Both the position numbers and the translations under genes were made by a program. This document shows positions 12,961 to 24,719 of a DNA stretch of 64,000 nucleotides, one piece after another. This DNA is from Bombus terrestris. Taxonomy: Eukaryota > Arthropoda > Insecta > Hymenoptera > Apidae. The stretch's first letter is position 1. The number at the start of each line of letters is the position of its first letter. The stretch covers positions 3,844,001 to 3,908,000 of the forward strand of contig NW_025963555.1 of the NCBI RefSeq assembly GCF_910591885.1. The letters run 5' to 3'. Below the pieces are notes generated by a model. It did no database searches and had not been told where the DNA came from. It saw only the letters and a list, made by a program, of their open reading frames with translations.

Positions 12961-14046
12961 CAACGTAGTAGTACATAACGTCATACGTCCTATAGTGATA
13001 CAATATAACGTTATACGTTATAACGTAGAAGTACAAAACGTTATACGTTATAGCGTAGTAGTACTTAACGTTATGCGTTACTACGTAATAGTACATAACT
13101 TTATATGTCATATAGTCATGCAATATAACGTTATGCGTTATAAAGTAGTAGTACATAACGCTATACGTTACAACGTAATAGTTCATAACGTTATACGTTA
13201 CTACGTAATAGTACATAACGTCATGCGTCCTATAGTGATACAATATAACGTTATACGTTATAACGTAGAAGTACAAAACGTTATACGTTATAGCGTAGTA
13301 GTACTTAACGTTATGCGTTACTACGTAGTAGTACATAACGTCATGCGTCCTATAGTGATACAATATAACGTTATACGTTATAACGTAGAAGTACAAAACG
13401 TTATACGTTATAGCGTAGTAGTACTTAACGTTATGCGTTACTACGTAATAGTACATAACTTTATATGTCATATAGTCATGCAATATAACGTTATGCGTTA
13501 TAAAGTAGTAGTACATAACGCTATACGTTACAACGTAATAGTTCATAACGTTATACGTTACTACGTAATAGTACATAACGTCATGCGTCCTATAGTGATA
13601 CAATATAACGTTATACGTTATAACGTAGAAGTACAAAACGTTATACGTTATAGCGTAGTAGTACTTAACGTTATGCGTTACTACGTAGTAGTACATAACG
13701 TCATACGTCCTATAGTGATACAATTTAACGTTATACGTTATAACGTATTAGTACTTAACGTTATACGTTACTACGTAGTAGTACATAACGTCATACGTCC
13801 TATAGTGATACAATTTAACGTTATACGTTATAACGTAGTAGTATATAACGTTATACGTTATAACGTAGTAGTACATAACGTCATACGTCCTATGGTGATA
13901 CAATGTAACGTTATACGTTATAACGTAGTAGTACTTGACGTTATACGTTACTGCGTAGTAGTACATAACGTTATACGTCATATAGTTGTACAATATAACG
14001 TTATACGTTGTAACGCAGTAGTACATAACGTTATACGTTATAATGT
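12901..14046 (+). repeat. Zone II block B0 (before the first landmark)
   Basis: First zone II segment, without an AACTGTG landmark at its start. It contains a direct 360-bp tandem duplication (13021-13380 and 13381-13740) with two mismatches seen. Monomers with TATATGTCATATAGTCATGC are still zone-I-like, while CGTCCTATAG beta units and TATAGCGTAG alpha units are zone II types. The tail (TACTGCGTAG, CATATAGTTG, TTGTAACGCAG) is the standard block tail. Confidence 0.85.
13021..13740 (+). repeat. 360-bp tandem duplication in B0
   Basis: Two adjacent 12-monomer copies. The second copy differs at CATACGTCC (for CATGCGTCC) and AATTTAACG (for AATATAACG), both near its end. Within each copy a 4-monomer motif with TATAGCGTAG starts at 13021 and 13261, then at 13381 and 13621, showing repeats nested inside repeats. 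Confidence 0.88.
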
Positions 14047-14325
14047 AACTGTGTAAAAGTTATTCGTCGTAGCGTAATAGTGTATAACGTTATTCGTTGT
14101 AACGTAATAGTGTATAACGTTATGCGTTACTACGTAATAGCATATAACGTTATACGTCACATAGTGGTACAATATAACGTTATACGTTATAAGGTAGTAG
14201 TACATAACGTCAAACGTCACATAGTGAAACAATATAACGTTATACGTTGTAACGTAGAAGTACATAACGTTATACGTTATAAAGTAGTAGTACATAACGT
14301 TATACGTTACAACGTAGTAGTACAT

Positions 14326-14355
14326 AACGTCATACGTCCTATAGTGATACAATGT
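14326..14355 (+). repeat. Reference beta monomer (30 bp)
   Basis: Second main monomer class. It starts AACGTC instead of AACGTT, has CGTCCTATAG in the middle and a GTGATACAATGT tail. It lacks the third ACGT of the alpha unit, so it has two CpGs. Against alpha, the tail looks like an alpha tail with an internal 3-base deletion made up by three bases at the end, so the length remains 30. A sister form has CAAACGTCAC in the middle and an AATAT end (example 14206-14235). Beta units are interspersed among alpha units throughout zone II. Confidence 0.9.
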
Positions 14356-14865
14356 AACTTTATACGTTATAACGTAGCGGTATATAACGTTATACGTTAT
14401 AACGTAGTAGTACATAACGTTATACGTCATATAGTAGTACAATATAACGTTATACGTTATAAGGTAGTAGTACATAACGTCAAACGTCACATAGTGAAAC
14501 AATATAACGCTATACGTTGTAACGTAGAAGTACATAACGTTATACGTTATAAAGTAGTAGTACATAACGTTATACGTTATAACGTAGTAGTACATAACGT
14601 CATACTTCCTATGGTGATACAATGTAACGTTATACGTTATAACGTAGTAGTATATAACGTTATACGTTATAACGTAGTAGTACATAACGTCAAACGTCAC
14701 ATAGTGATACAATATAACGTTATACGTTATAACGTAGTAGTATATAACGTTATACGTTATAACGTAGTAGTATATAACGTTATACGTTATAACGTAGTAG
14801 TATATAACGTTATACGTTATAACGTAGTAGTACATAACGTTATACGTCATATAGTAGTACAATAT

Positions 14866-14895
14866 AACGTTATACGTTATAACGTAGTAGTACAT
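14866..14895 (+). repeat. Reference alpha monomer (30 bp)
   Basis: Canonical alpha monomer, the commonest type in zone II. Read from its second base it splits into four sub-repeats: ACGTTAT, ACGTTATA, ACGTAGT and AGTACATA (the last borrows one base from the next unit). It contains the 14-bp perfect palindrome TACGTTATAACGTA at unit positions 8-21. The junction with the preceding unit forms a second palindrome, ATAACGTTAT. Common variants change the tail to AGTAGTATAT, AGTAGTACTT, AGAAGTACAA or AGAAGTGCAA, or the middle to TTACTACG or TTACAACG. Confidence 0.95.
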
Positions 14896-15200
14896 AACGT
14901 CAAACGTCACATAGTGAAACAATATAACGTTATACGTTATAACGTAGAAGTACATAACGTTATACGTTATAAAGTAGTAGTACATAACGTTAAACTTTAC
15001 AATGTAGTAGTACATAACGTCATACGTCCTATAGTGATACAATGTAACTTTATACGTTATAACGTAGTAGTATATAACGTTATACGTTAAAACGTAGTAG
15101 TACATAACGTCATACGTCACATAGTGATACAATACAACGTTATACGTTATAACGTAGAAGTACAAAACGTTATACGTTATAACGTAGTAGTACTTAACGT

Positions 15201-15220
15201 TATACGTTATAGGTAGTAGT
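15201..15220. other. -1 bp GGTAG site, copy 1
   Basis: GTTATAACGTAGTAG is shortened by one base to GTTATAGGTAGTAG after a monomer with an AGTACTT tail. Four copies exist in the window, each followed about 100 bp later by a CCGG module, so they travel as one unit. Confidence 0.85.
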
Positions 15221-15314
15221 ACATAACGTCATACGTCCTATAGTCATACAATGTAACGTTATACGTTATAATGTAGAAGTACAAAACGTTATACGTTATA
15301 ACGTAGTAGTACAT

Positions 15315-15374
15315 AACGTTATCCGGTATAACGTAATAGTACATATCTATATTCGTCATACAGTGATGCAATAT
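15315..15374 (+). repeat. CCGG module, copy 1
   Basis: Two monomers reading AACGTTATCCGGTATAACG and then a CTATATTCGTCATACAG unit. CCGG is at 15323-15326. This copy has ACATATCTATATTCG where the other four have ACACATCTATATACG, so it is the most divergent. Confidence 0.85.
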
Positions 15375-16760
15375 AACGTCATACGTTATAACGTAGAAGT
15401 ACATAACGTTATACATTATAAAGTAGTAGTACATAACGTTATACGTTACTACGTAGTAGTACATAACGTCATACGTCCTATAGTGATACAATGTAACGTT
15501 ATACATTATAAAGTAGTAGTACATAACGCTATACGTTACAACGTAGTAGTACATAACGTCATACGTCCTATAGTGATACAATATAACGTTATACGTTATA
15601 ACGTAGTAGTATATAACGTTATACGTTATAACGTAGTAGTACATAACGTCATACGTCCTATGGTGATACAATGTAACGTTATACGTTATAACGTAGTAGT
15701 ATATAACGTTATACGTTATAACGTAGTAGTACATAACGTCAAACTTCACATAGTGATACAATATGACGTTATACGTTCAAACGTAGAAGTACATACCGTT
15801 ATATGTCATAAAGTAGTAGTACATAACGTTAAACGTTACAACGTAGTAGTACATAACGTCATACGTCCTATAGTGATACAATGTAACTTTATACGTTATA
15901 ACGTAGTAGTATATAACGTTATACGTTATAACGTAGTAGTACATAACGTCATACGTCCTATGGTGATACAATGTAACGTTATACGTTATAACGTAGTAGT
16001 ATATAACGTTATACGTTATAACGTAGTAGTACATAACGTCAAACGTCACATAGTGATACAATACAACGTTATACGTTATAACGTAGAAGTACATAACGTA
16101 TTACGTTATAAAGTAGTAGTACATAACGTCATACGTTATAACGTAGTAGTACATAACGTCATACGTCCTATGGTGATACAATGTAACGTTATACGTTATA
16201 ATCTAGAAGTACAAAACGTTATACGTTATAACGTAGTAGTACATATGGTCAAACGTCACATAGTGATACAGTATAACGTTATACGTTACAAAGAAGAAGT
16301 ACAAAACGTTATACGTTATAACGTAGTAGTACATAACGTCAAACTTCACATAGTGATACAATATAGCGTTATACGTTATATCGTAGAAGTACAAAACGTT
16401 ATACGTTATAACGTAGTAGTACTTAACGTTAAACGTTACAACGTAGTAGTACATAACGTCAAACGTCACATAGTGATACAATACAACGTTATACGTTATA
16501 TCGTAGAAGTACATAACGTATTACGTTATAAAGTAGTAGTACATAACGTTATACGTTACAACGTAGTAGTACATAACGTCATACGTCCTATGGTGATACA
16601 ATGTAACGTTATACGTTATAATGTAGAAGTACAAAACGTTATACGTTATAACGTAGTAGTACATAACGTCAAACTTCACATAGTGATACAATATAGCGTT
16701 ATACGTTATATCGTAGAAGTACAAAACGTTATACGCTATAACGTAGTAGTACTTAACGTT

Positions 16761-16780
16761 ATACGTTATAGGTAGTAGTA
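16761..16780. other. -1 bp GGTAG site, copy 2
   Basis: Same shortened GTTATAGGTAGTAG as at 15201. Here it is followed by AGATAACGTC in place of ACATAACGTC. A CCGG module follows at 16874. Confidence 0.85.
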
Positions 16781-16873
16781 GATAACGTCATACGTCCTAT
16801 AGTGATACAATGAAACGTTATACGTTATAATGTAGAAGTGCAAAACGTTATACGTTATAACGTAGTAGTACAT

Positions 16874-16933
16874 AACGTTATCCGGTATAACGTAATAGTA
16901 CACATCTATATACGTCATACAGTGATGCAATAT
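16874..16933 (+). repeat. CCGG module, copy 2
   Basis: CCGG at 16882-16885, with the ACACATCTATATACG form. Flanks match copy 3 (19841) at an offset of 2,967 bp over about 500 bp. Confidence 0.85.
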
Positions 16934-17493
16934 AACGTCATACGTTATAACGTAGAAGTACATAACGTTATACATTATAAAGTAGTAGTACATAACGTTA
17001 TACGTTACTACGTAGTAGTACATAACGTCATACGTCCTATAGTGATACAATGTAACGTTATACATTATAAAGTAGTAGTACATAACGTTATACGTTACAA
17101 CGTAGTAGTACATAACGTCATACGACCTATAGTGATACAATATAACGTTATACGTTATAACGTAGTAGTATATAACGTTATACGTTATAACGTAGTAGTA
17201 CATAACGTTATACGTTACAACGTAGTAGTACATAACGTCATACGTCCTATAGTGATACAATGTAACGTTATACGTTATAACGTATTAGTACTTAACGTTA
17301 TACGTTATAACGTAGTAGTACATAACGTCATACGTCCTATGGTGATACAATGTAACGTTATACGTTATAACGTAGTAGTACTTGACGTTATACGTTACTG
17401 CGTAGTAGTACATAACGTTATACGTCATATAGTTGTACAATATAACGTTATACGTTGTAACGCAGTAGTACATAACGTTATACGTTATAATGT

Positions 17494-18662
17494 AACTGTG
17501 TAAAAGTTATTCGTCGTAGCGTAATAGTGTATAACGTTATTCGTTGTAACGTAATAGTGTATAACGTTATGCGTTACTACGTAATAGCATATAACGTTAT
17601 ACGTCACATAGTGGTACAATATAACGTTATACGTTCAAACGTAGAAGTACATACCGTTATATGTCATAAAGTAGTAGTACATAACGTTGAACGTTACAAC
17701 GTAGTAGTACATAACGTCATACGTCCTATAGTGATACAATGTAACTTTATACGTTATAACGTAGCGGTATATAACGTTATACGTTATAACGTAGTAGTAC
17801 ATAACGTTATACGTCATATAGTAGTACAATATAACGTTATACGTTATAAGGTAGTAGTACATAACGTCAAACGTCACATAGTGAAACAATATAACGTTAT
17901 ACGTTGTAACGTAGAAGTACATAACGTTATACGTTATAAAGTAGTAGTACATAACGTTATACGTTATAACGTAGTAGTACATGACGTCATACTTCCTATG
18001 GTGATACAATGTAACGTTATACGTTATAACGTAGTAGTATATAACGTTATACGTTATAACGTAGCAGTACATAACGTCAAACGTCACATAGTGATACAAT
18101 ATAACGTTATACGTTATAACGTAGTAGTATATAACGTTATACGTTATAACGTAGTAGTATATAACGTTATACGTTATAACGTAGTAGTACATAACGTTAT
18201 ACGTTACAACGTAGTAGTACATAACATCATACGTCCTATAGTGATACAATGTAACGTTATACGTTATAACGTAGTAGTACATAACGTCAAACTTCACATA
18301 GTGATACAATATAACGTTATACGTTATAACGTAGAAGTACAAAACGTTATACGTTATAGCGTAGTAGTACTTAACGTTATACGTTACTACGTAGTAGTAC
18401 ATAACGTCATACGTCCTATAGTGATACAATTTAACGTTATACGTTATAACGTAATAGTACTTAACGTTATACGTTATAACGTAGTAGTACATAACGTCAT
18501 ACGTCCTATGGTGATACAATGTAACGTTATACGTTATAACGTAGTAGTACTTGACGTTATACGTTACTGCGTAGTAGTACATAACGTTATACGTCATATA
18601 GTTGTACAATATAACGTTATACGTTGTAACGCAGTAGTACATAACGTTATACGTTATAATGT
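17494..18662 (+). repeat. Zone II block B2 (39 monomers, -1 bp)
   Basis: Landmark at 17494-17506, head type 1. It shares its first ~570 bp with the start of B3 at offset 1,169. It has no CCGG module and no GGTAG site. A private A-to-G change makes TGACGTCA at 17982-17989; the B3 counterpart near 19152 lacks it. Confidence 0.9.
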
Positions 18663-19730
18663 AACTGTGTAAAAGTTATTCGTCGTAGCGTAATAGTGTA
18701 TAACGTTATTCGTTGTAACGTAATAGTGTATAACGTTATGCGTTACTACGTAATAGCATATAACGTTATACGTCACATAGTGGTACAATATAACGTTATA
18801 CGTTCAAACGTAGAAGTACATACCGTTATATGTCATAAAGTAGTAGTACATAACGTTGAACGTTACAACGTAGTAGTACATAACGTCATACGTCCTATAG
18901 TGATACAATGTAACTTTATACGTTATAACGTAGCGGTATATAACGTTATACGTTATAACGTAGTAGTACATAACGTTATACGTCATATAGTAGTACAATA
19001 TAACGTTATACGTTATAAGGTAGTAGTACATAACGTCAAACGTCACATAGTGAAACAATATAACGTTATACGTTGTAACGTAGAAGTACATAACGTTATA
19101 CGTTATAAAGTAGTAGTACATAACGTTATACGTTATAACGTAGTAGTACATAACGTCATACTTCCTATGGTGATACAATGTAACGTTATACGTTATAACG
19201 TAGTAGTATATAACGTTATACGTTATAACGTAGTAGTACATAACGTCAAACGTCACATAGTGATACAATATAACGTTATACGTTATAACGTAGTAGTATA
19301 TAACGTTATACGTTATAACGTAGTAGTATATAACGTTATACGTTATAACGTAGTAGTATATAACGTTATACGTTATAACGTAGTAGTACATAACGTTATA
19401 CGTCATATAGTAGCACAATATAACGTTATACGTTATAACGTAGTAGTACATAACGTCAAACGTCACATAGTGAAACAATATAACGTTATACGTTATAACG
19501 TAGAAGTACATAACGTTATACGTTACAACGTAGTAGTACATAACGTCATACGTCCTATGGTGATACAATGTAACGTTATACGTTATAATGTAGAAGTACA
19601 AAACGTTATACGTTATAACGTAGTAGTACATAACGTCAAACTTCACATAGTGATACAATATAGCGTTATACGTTATATCGTAGAAGTACAAAACGTTATA
19701 CGCTATAACGTAGTAGTACTTAACGTTATA

Positions 19731-19750
19731 CGTTATAGGTAGTAGTACAT
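19731..19750. other. -1 bp GGTAG site, copy 3
   Basis: Shortened GTTATAGGTAGTAG, preceding the CCGG module at 19841. The surrounding 0.5 kb matches copy 2 of this site at offset about 2,967. Confidence 0.85.
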
Positions 19751-19840
19751 AACGTCATACGTCCTATAGTGATACAATGAAACGTTATACGTTATAATGT
19801 AGAAGTGCAAAACGTTATACGTTATAACGTAGTAGTACAT

Positions 19841-19900
19841 AACGTTATCCGGTATAACGTAATAGTACACATCTATATACGTCATACAGTGATGCAATAT
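19841..19900 (+). repeat. CCGG module, copy 3
   Basis: CCGG at 19849-19852. Same ACACATCTATATACG form as copies 2, 4 and 5. Confidence 0.85.
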
Positions 19901-21254
19901 AACGTCATACGTTATAACGTAGAAGTACATAACGTTATACATTATAAAGTAGTAGTACATAACGTTATACGTTACTACGTAGTAGTACATAACGTCATAC
20001 GTCCTATAGTGATACAATGTAACGTTATACATTATAAAGTAGTAGTACATAACGTTATACGTTACAACGTAGTAGTACATAACGTCATACGACCTATAGT
20101 GATACAATATAACGTTATACGTTATAACGTAGTAGTATATAACGTTATACGTTATAACGTAGTAGTACATAACGTTATACGTTACAACGTAGTAGTACAT
20201 AACGTCATACGTCCTATAGTGATACAATGTAACGTTATACGTTATAACGTATTAGTACTTAACGTTATACGTTACTACGTAGTAGTACATAACGTCATAC
20301 GTCCTATAGTGATACAATTTAACGTTACACGTTATAACGTAGTAGTATATAACGTTATACGTTATAACGTAGTAGTACATAACGTCATACGTCCTATGGT
20401 GATACAATGTAACGTTATACGTTATAACGTAGTAGTATATAACGTTATACGTTATAAGGTAGTAGTATATAACGTTATACGTTATAATGTAGTAGTATAT
20501 AATGTTATACGTTATAACGTAGTAGTACATGACGTCAAACGTCACATAGTGATACAATGTAACGTTATACGTTATGATGTAGAAGTGCAAAACGTTATAC
20601 GTTATAACGTAGTAGTATATAACGTCAAACGTCACATAGTGATACAGTATAACGTTATACGTTATAACGTAGTAGTATATAACGTTATACGTTATAACGT
20701 AGTTGTACATAACGTCATACGTCCTATGGTGATACAATGTAACGTTATACGTTATAACGTATTAGTACTTAACGTTATACGTTACTACGTAGTAGTACAT
20801 AACGTGATACGTCCTATAGTGATACAATTTAACGTTATACGTTATAACGTAGTAGTATATAACGTTATACGTTATAACGTAGTAGTACATATGGTCAAAC
20901 GTCACATAGTGATACAGTATAACGTTATACGTTATAACGTAGAAGTGCAAAACGTTATACGTTATAACGTAGTAGTACATAGCGTCAAACTTCACATAGT
21001 GATACAATGTAACGTTATACGTTATAATCTAGAAGTACAAAACGTTATACGTTATAACGTAGTAGTACATATGGTCAAACGTCACATAGTGATACAGTAT
21101 AACGTTATACGTTATAACGTAGAAGTACAAAACGTTATACGTTATAACGTAGTAGTACATAACGTCAAACTTCACATAGTGATACAATATAGCGTTATAC
21201 GTTATATCGTAGAAGTAGAAAACGTTGTACGTTATAACGTAGTAGTACTTAACG

Positions 21255-21274
21255 TTATACGTTATAGGTAGTAG
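21255..21274. other. -1 bp GGTAG site, copy 4
   Basis: Shortened GTTATAGGTAGTAG, followed by the CCGG module at 21370. It is the last such site in the window. Confidence 0.85.
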
Positions 21275-21369
21275 TACATAACGTCATACGTCCTATAGTG
21301 ATACAATGTAACGTTATACGTTATAATGTAGAAGTACAAAACGTTATACGTTATAACGTAGTAGTACAT

Positions 21370-21429
21370 AACGTTATCCGGTATAACGTAATAGTACACA
21401 TCTATATACGTCATACAGTGATGCAATAT
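21370..21429 (+). repeat. CCGG module, copy 4
   Basis: CCGG at 21378-21381. About 1.5 kb after copy 3 and before copy 5, giving a local 1.48-1.53 kb periodicity inside B3. Confidence 0.85.
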
Positions 21430-22839
21430 AACGTCATACGTTATAACGTAGAAGTACATAACGTTATACATTATAAAGTAGTAGTACATAACGTTATACG
21501 TTACTACGTAGTAGTACATAACGTCATACGTCCTATAGTGATACAATGTAACGTTATACATTATAAAGTAGTAGTACATAACGTTATACGTTACAACGTA
21601 GTAGTACATAACGTCATACGACCTATAGTGATACAATATAACGTTATACGTTATAACGCAGTAGTATATAACGTTATACGTTATAACGTAGTAGTACATA
21701 ACGTTATACGTTACAACGTAGTAGTACATAACATCATACGTCCTATAGTGATACAATGTAACGTTATACGTTATAACGTAGTAGTACATAACGTCAAACT
21801 TCACATAGTGATACAATATAACGTTATACGTTATAACGTAGAAGTACAAAACGTTATACGTTATAGCGTAGTAGTACTTAACGTTATACGTTACTACGTA
21901 GTAGTACATAACGTCATACGTCCTATAGTGATACAATTTAACGTTATACGTTATAACGTAATAGTACTTAACGTTATACGTTACTACGTAGTAGTACATA
22001 ACGTCATACGTCCTATGGTGATACAATGTAACGTTATACGTTATAACGTATTAGTACTTAACGTTATACGTTACTACGTAGTAGTACATAACGTCATACG
22101 TCCTATAGTGATACAATTTAACGTTATACGTTATAACGTAGTAGTATATAACGTTATACGTTATAACGTAGTAGTACATAACGTCATACGTCCTATGGTG
22201 ATACAATGTAACGTTATACGTTATAACGTAGTAGTACATAACGTCATACGTCCTATGGTGATACAATATAACGTTATACGTTATAACGTAGTAGTATATA
22301 ACGTTATACGTTATAACGTAGTAGTACATGACGTCAAACGTCACATAGTGATACAATGTAACGTTATACGTTATAATGTAGAAGTGCAAAACGTTATACG
22401 CTATAACGTAGTAGTATATAACGTCAAACGTCACATAGTGATACAGTATAACGTTATACGTTATAACGTAGAAGTACAAAACGTTATACGTTATAACGTA
22501 GTAGTACTTGACGTTATACGTTACTGCGTAGTAGTACATAACGTTATACGTCATATAGTGGTACAATATAACGTTATACGTTGTAACGCAGTAGTACATA
22601 ACGTTATACGTTATAAAGTAGTAGTATATAACGTTATACGTCATAACGTAGTAGTACATAACGTCATACGTCCTATGGTGATACAATGTAACGTTATACG
22701 TTATAACGTAGTAGTATATAACGTTATATGTTATAACGTAGTAGTACATAACGTCAAACGTCACATAGTGATACAATATAACGTTATACGTTATAACGTA
22801 GGAGTACATAACGTTATACGTTACAAAGTAGTAGTACAT

Positions 22840-22899
22840 AACGTTATCCGGTATAACGTAATAGTACACATCTATATACGTCATACAGTGATGCAATAT
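22840..22899 (+). repeat. CCGG module, copy 5
   Basis: CCGG at 22848-22851. Here the module is not preceded by a GGTAG site but by a TTACAAAGTAG monomer, so one flank was exchanged. Confidence 0.85.
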
Positions 22900-24719
22900 A
22901 ACGTCATACGTTATAACGTAGAAGTACATAACGTTATACATTATAAAGTAGTAGTACATAACGTTATACGTTACTACGTAGTAGTACATAACGTCATACG
23001 TCCTATAGTGATACAATGTAACGTTATACATTATAAAGTAGTAGTACATAACGTTATACGTTACAACGTAGTAGTACATAACGTCATACGACCTATAGTG
23101 ATACAATATAACGTTATACGTTATAACGCAGTAGTATATAACGTTATACGTTATAACGTAGTTATATATAACGTTATACGTTATAACGTAGTTATATATA
23201 ACGTTATACGTTATAACGTAGAAGTACAAAACGTTATACGTTATAGCGTACTAGTACTTAACGTTATACGTTACTACGTAGTAGTACATAACGTCATACG
23301 TCCTATAGTGATACAATGTAACGTTATACGTTATAACGTAGTAGTATATAACGTTATACGTTATAACGTAGTAGTACATAACGTCAAACGTCACATAGTG
23401 ATACAATATAACGTTATACGTTATAAACTAGTAGTACATAACGTTATACGTTACAACGTAGTAGTACATAACGTCATACGTCCTATAGTGATACAATGTA
23501 ACGTTATAAGTTATAACGTAGTAGTATATAACGTTATACGTTATAACGTAGTAGTACATAACGTTATACGTTACAACGTAGTAGTACATAACGTCATACG
23601 TCCTATAGTGATACAATATAACGTTATACGTTTTAACGTAGTAGTACTTATCGTTATACGTTACTACGTAGTAGTATATAACGTCATACGTCCTATAGTG
23701 ATACAATTTAACGTTATACGTTATAACGTAGTAGTATATAACGTTATACGTTATAACGTAGTAGTACATAACGTCATACGTCCTATGGTGATACAATCTA
23801 ACGTTATACGTTATAACGTAGTAGTACATGACGTCAAACGTCACATAGTGATACAATGTAACGTTATACGTTATAATGTAGAAGTGCAAAACGTTATACG
23901 TTATAACGTAGTAGTATATAACGTTATACGTTATAACGTAGTAGTACATAACGTCAAACGTCACATAGTGATACAATATAACGTTATACGTTATAAACTA
24001 GTAGTACATAACGTTATACGTTACAACGTAGTAGTACATAACGTCATACGTCCTATAGTGATACAATGTAACGTTATAGGTTATAACGTAGTAGTATATA
24101 ACGTTATACGTTATAACGTAGTAGTACATAACGTTATACGTTACAACGTAGTAGTACATAACGTCATACGTCCTATAGTGATACAATATAACGTTATACG
24201 TTTTAACGTAGAATTACAAAACGTTATACGTTATAACGTAGTAGTACTTATCGTTATACGTTACTACGTAGTAGTACATAACGTCATACGTCCTATAGTG
24301 ATACAATTTAACGTTATACGTCATAACGTAGTAGTATATAACGTTATACGTTATAACGTAGTAGTACATAACGTCATACGTCCTATGGTGATACAATGTA
24401 ACGTTATACGTTATAACGTAGTAGTACATGACGTCAAACGTCACATAGTGATACAATGTAACGTTATACGTTATAATGTAGAAGTGCAAAACGTTATACG
24501 TTATAACGTAGTAGTATATAACGTCAAACGTCACATAGTGATACAATGTAACGTTATACGTTATAACGTAGAAGTACAAAACGTTATACGTTATAACGTA
24601 GTAGTACTTGACGTTATACGTTACTGCGTAGTAGTACATAACGTTATACGTCATATAGTGGTACAATATAACGTTATACGTTGTAACGCAGTAGTACATA
24701 ACGTTATACGTTATAAGGT

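Larger units (their letters stand above)
14047..17493 (+). repeat. Zone II block B1 (115 monomers, -3 bp)
   Basis: Opens with the landmark AACTGTGTAAAAG at 14047-14059, then TTATTCGTCGTAGCG. Head type 1 (AATAGCATATAACG). The three missing bases are the landmark and two GGTAG sites near 15211 and 16771. It holds two CCGG-bearing modules (15315-15374 and 16874-16933) and a run of alpha units with AGTAGTATAT tails around 14730-14830. Confidence 0.9.
18663..24719 (+). repeat. Zone II block B3 (202 monomers, -3 bp)
   Basis: Longest landmark-to-landmark block. Landmark 18663-18675, head type 1. It contains GGTAG sites near 19738 and 21265, three CCGG modules (19841, 21370, 22840), two GTTATATATAAC units near 23161 and 23191, and CRE-type octamers at 20530, 22329, 23829 and 24429. 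A ~0.5 kb tandem duplication is visible, with 23427-23920 matching about 23997-24520 around AAACTAGTAG monomers. The mixture suggests a fusion of several ancestral blocks whose internal landmarks were lost. Confidence 0.9.

Noticed and set aside
14047..14180. Landmark region as an inserted mobile element or integration site
   Set aside because: The sequence around each landmark is ordinary 30-bp monomers of zone I type with one missing base. There are no terminal inverted repeats, target duplications or coding capacity.
23161..23202. TATA-box reading of GTTATATATAAC
   Set aside because: It is a recurrent monomer variant in a satellite; no initiator, gene or unique sequence is nearby.
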